Under the pieces are notes generated by a model. It made no database searches and was not told where the DNA came from. It saw nothing but the letters and a program-made list of their open reading frames with translations. From JAVVTR01 sp036653535 (GTDB taxonomy: Bacteria > Bacteroidota > Bacteroidia > Bacteroidales > P3), in NCBI GenBank assembly GCA_036653535.1, contig JAVVTR010000009.1:1-64000 (forward strand): a DNA stretch of 64,000 bases, given 5' to 3'. The position numbers and the translations under genes are program-made. Of the stretch, positions 62,856 through 64,000 are shown one piece after another; the first letter of the stretch is position 1; the number at the start of each line of letters is the position of its first letter.

Positions 62856-62887
62856 TTTGAAATTTTTGAAAAGTTGGTTTATCTTTG
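62856..62887 (+). promoter_or_regulatory. Promoter of the activator gene region
   Basis: TTTG (62856-62859), exactly 20 nt, then TATCTTTG (62880-62887): a perfect consensus. The expected start of transcription is at about 62894, giving a leader of some 360 nt before the next gene that contains the GC-rich repeats. Confidence 0.75.
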
Positions 62888-62990
62888 CGCATTTTAAGAA
62901 TAGAAATGCTTTAAGTCTTGTTAGAAAAGGCCTAAGTCCTGCTTAAATTTACCCCATAGTTGAAAGCCCTTGTAGAAGCTTTTTAATACC

Positions 62991-63102
62991 TTCGGGAGCC
63001 TTCGGAAGCCGTCGGGCGACTTTTGCACAGCGTCGGAAGTGGTTGAAAGTTTTCGGGAGCCTTCGGAAGCCCTCGGGCGACTTTTTGCATAGCGTCGGAA
63101 GT
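62991..63102. repeat. GC-rich direct repeat, two copies, 61-bp period
   Basis: TTCGGGAGCCTTCGGAAGCC starts at 62991 and at 63052. The copies continue through CGTCGGAAGT with a few differences (one G to C change, one extra T, C to T). They are far richer in G and C than the surrounding DNA and contain inner near-palindromes (CTTCGGAAG). They lie in the leader of the downstream gene. Confidence 0.88.
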
Positions 63103-63255
63103 GTCTATAAGTTGTTGGGTTGTTGTTATGGAGAATGGATCTACGAAACAAAATGGAGATAATTTAAAGGAAGTTGGACCTTTTGGGGCATTTTCTTTGG
63201 GTCCATTTCTTTAAATTGCTTTTATATATTGAAAATAAAAAAGGAGAAATAGCCT

Positions 63256-64000
63256 TTGCAAAGGATAGAAAACACATATAGAATTGGTATAGATGTAGGC
63301 AGTACTACTGTAAAATTGGTGGTTCTATCTTCTAAGGAAAATAAAAGGGTCTATACTTCCTATGAGCGTCATCATGCGGGAGTAAGAGAAACTTTAAAGG
63401 CTGAATTGGAGCGACTAAAAAAAACTTTACCCTTTGGCGATAAAGCCCAATTTAGATTATGTATTACTGGTTCGGCAGGAATAGGAGTAGCAGAAAGGAG
63501 TGGATTTACTTTTTTGCAGGAAGTTTTATGTTCGGCCAGGGCGGTGAACGAATTGGCCTTAGACAATTTATGCTTGATAGACTTAGGGGGGGAAGATGCT
63601 AAGATGGTGTTTTTTCGTAAAGGGAAGATTCCCGATATACGAATGAATGGGAGTTGTGCAGGAGGAACCGGTGCTTTTATAGACCAAATGGCCGAATTAA
63701 TGAATCTTAGTCCGGACCAAATGAGTGAAATGGCTATGGCTTCCACGCTTTCTTATCCTATTGCCAGTAGATGTGGCGTTTTTGCCAAAACAGATGTGCA
63801 AAATTTAATGAGTCGTCAGATATCGGCCTCGGACATATCTTCCAGTATTTTTCGTGCAGTGGCACTACAAACGGTAAGTGCACTTTCTAAAGGGGAAAGA
63901 GTAAAAGATGCTTTAATTTTTACCGGAGGACCCCTCTCTTTTTTACCGGCACTTCGTCGGGCTTTTCTTCAAATATTAAATTTGGACGAGAAAACCGTTT
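63256..64000 (+). CDS. BadF/HgdC-type ATPase, 2-hydroxyacyl-CoA dehydratase activator (partial)
   Basis: The frame runs off the right end of the window. It encodes an ASKHA-fold ATPase: phosphate loop IGIDVGSTTVKLVV at residues 10-23, ITGSAGIGVAERSG, IDLGGEDAKMVFFR, and MNGSCAGGTGAFIDQMAELM with the bridging-cluster cysteine. CGVFAKTDVQNLM with another cysteine follows. Such proteins inject an electron, at the cost of ATP, into 2-hydroxyacyl-CoA dehydratases or benzoyl-CoA-reductase-like enzymes; many Bacteroidetes have a large fused form, so the rest of the gene decides the type. The start is a TTG at 63256. A stop lies in frame 6 bp before it and AAGGAG is placed 9 bp upstream. Confidence 0.85.
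   Translation, partial: MQRIENTYRIGIDVGSTTVKLVVLSSKENKRVYTSYERHHAGVRETLKAELERLKKTLPFGDKAQFRLCITGSAGIGVAERSGFTFLQEVLCSARAVNELALDNLCLIDLGGEDAKMVFFRKGKIPDIRMNGSCAGGTGAFIDQMAELMNLSPDQMSEMAMASTLSYPIASRCGVFAKTDVQNLMSRQISASDISSSIFRAVALQTVSALSKGERVKDALIFTGGPLSFLPALRRAFLQILNLDEKTV

Noticed and set aside
62921..63151. 76-codon minus-strand frame over the GC-rich repeats
   Set aside because: It is a by-product of the repeats, lies antisense to the predicted leader and has no start context or recognisable domain.

Overview
The window looks like chromosome of an anaerobic member of the Bacteroidales, probably not of the genus Bacteroides itself. DNA is AT-rich. Promoters have the Bacteroidetes form TTTG, 20 nt, TAnnTTTG. 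The tmRNA tag ends in NYALAA. Several secreted proteins carry type IX secretion (T9SS) sorting domains. Complex I is encoded as NuoA-B-CD-H-I-J-K-L-M-N with no NuoE/F/G, the arrangement known from anaerobic Bacteroidetes. An [FeFe]-hydrogenase, rubredoxin and formate-tetrahydrofolate ligase also fit an anaerobic, fermentative life.

Layout. 1-1970: wreckage of an integrated element (two pieces of tyrosine recombinase in opposite orientation, a DUF1016 nuclease with a stop codon, an unknown small ORF) beside a tRNA-Gln with its own promoter and terminator. 2.1-6.7 kb, minus strand: queG, ruvB, ssrA (tmRNA) and an acyl-CoA synthetase. 6.8-12.3 kb, plus strand: a hydrogen module of two thioredoxin-like [2Fe-2S] proteins, a catalytic-type [FeFe]-hydrogenase, a PAS-containing sensory-type hydrogenase (HydS) and a SpoIIE/PP2C phosphatase. 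12.4-17.1 kb: three overlapping genes for secreted proteins (one T9SS cargo, two large paralogues with tail-fibre-like ends), then xerD. 17.1-20 kb: asd and a lamin-tail/CHU_C secreted protein.

20.2-25.4 kb is a vitamin B12 uptake locus: promoter, cobalamin riboswitch, BtuB-type receptor, BtuG-like lipoprotein, T9SS-tagged surface protein and a cysteine-rich CWC protein. 25.6-27.5 kb: LytS/LytTR two-component pair. 27.7-31.9 kb: HmuY-like haem lipoprotein, TonB-dependent receptor and M28-PDZ peptidase. 31.9-37.1 kb: unknown membrane protein, htpG, and a LemA/TPM/TPM membrane module. 37.1-49.2 kb: a TPR-LuxR regulator, three large T9SS cargo proteins and a lipoprotein.

49.2-51.8 kb holds fhs and a small ABM monooxygenase gene, bracketed by two copies of a palindromic element of about 105 bp, then rubredoxin. 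52-62.5 kb is the nuo operon on the minus strand. Its last gene, nuoN, is fused to a C-terminal zinc ribbon. The window ends inside a BadF/HgdC-type ATPase gene that starts with TTG and is preceded by a canonical promoter and GC-rich repeats.

The most unusual points are the NuoN-zinc ribbon fusion, the two-hydrogenase/phosphatase sensing module, the T9SS-tagged member of the B12 locus, the palindromic pair around fhs, and a 23-bp sequence found three times, twice next to genes of one-carbon and complex I metabolism with predicted RNA structure beside it.
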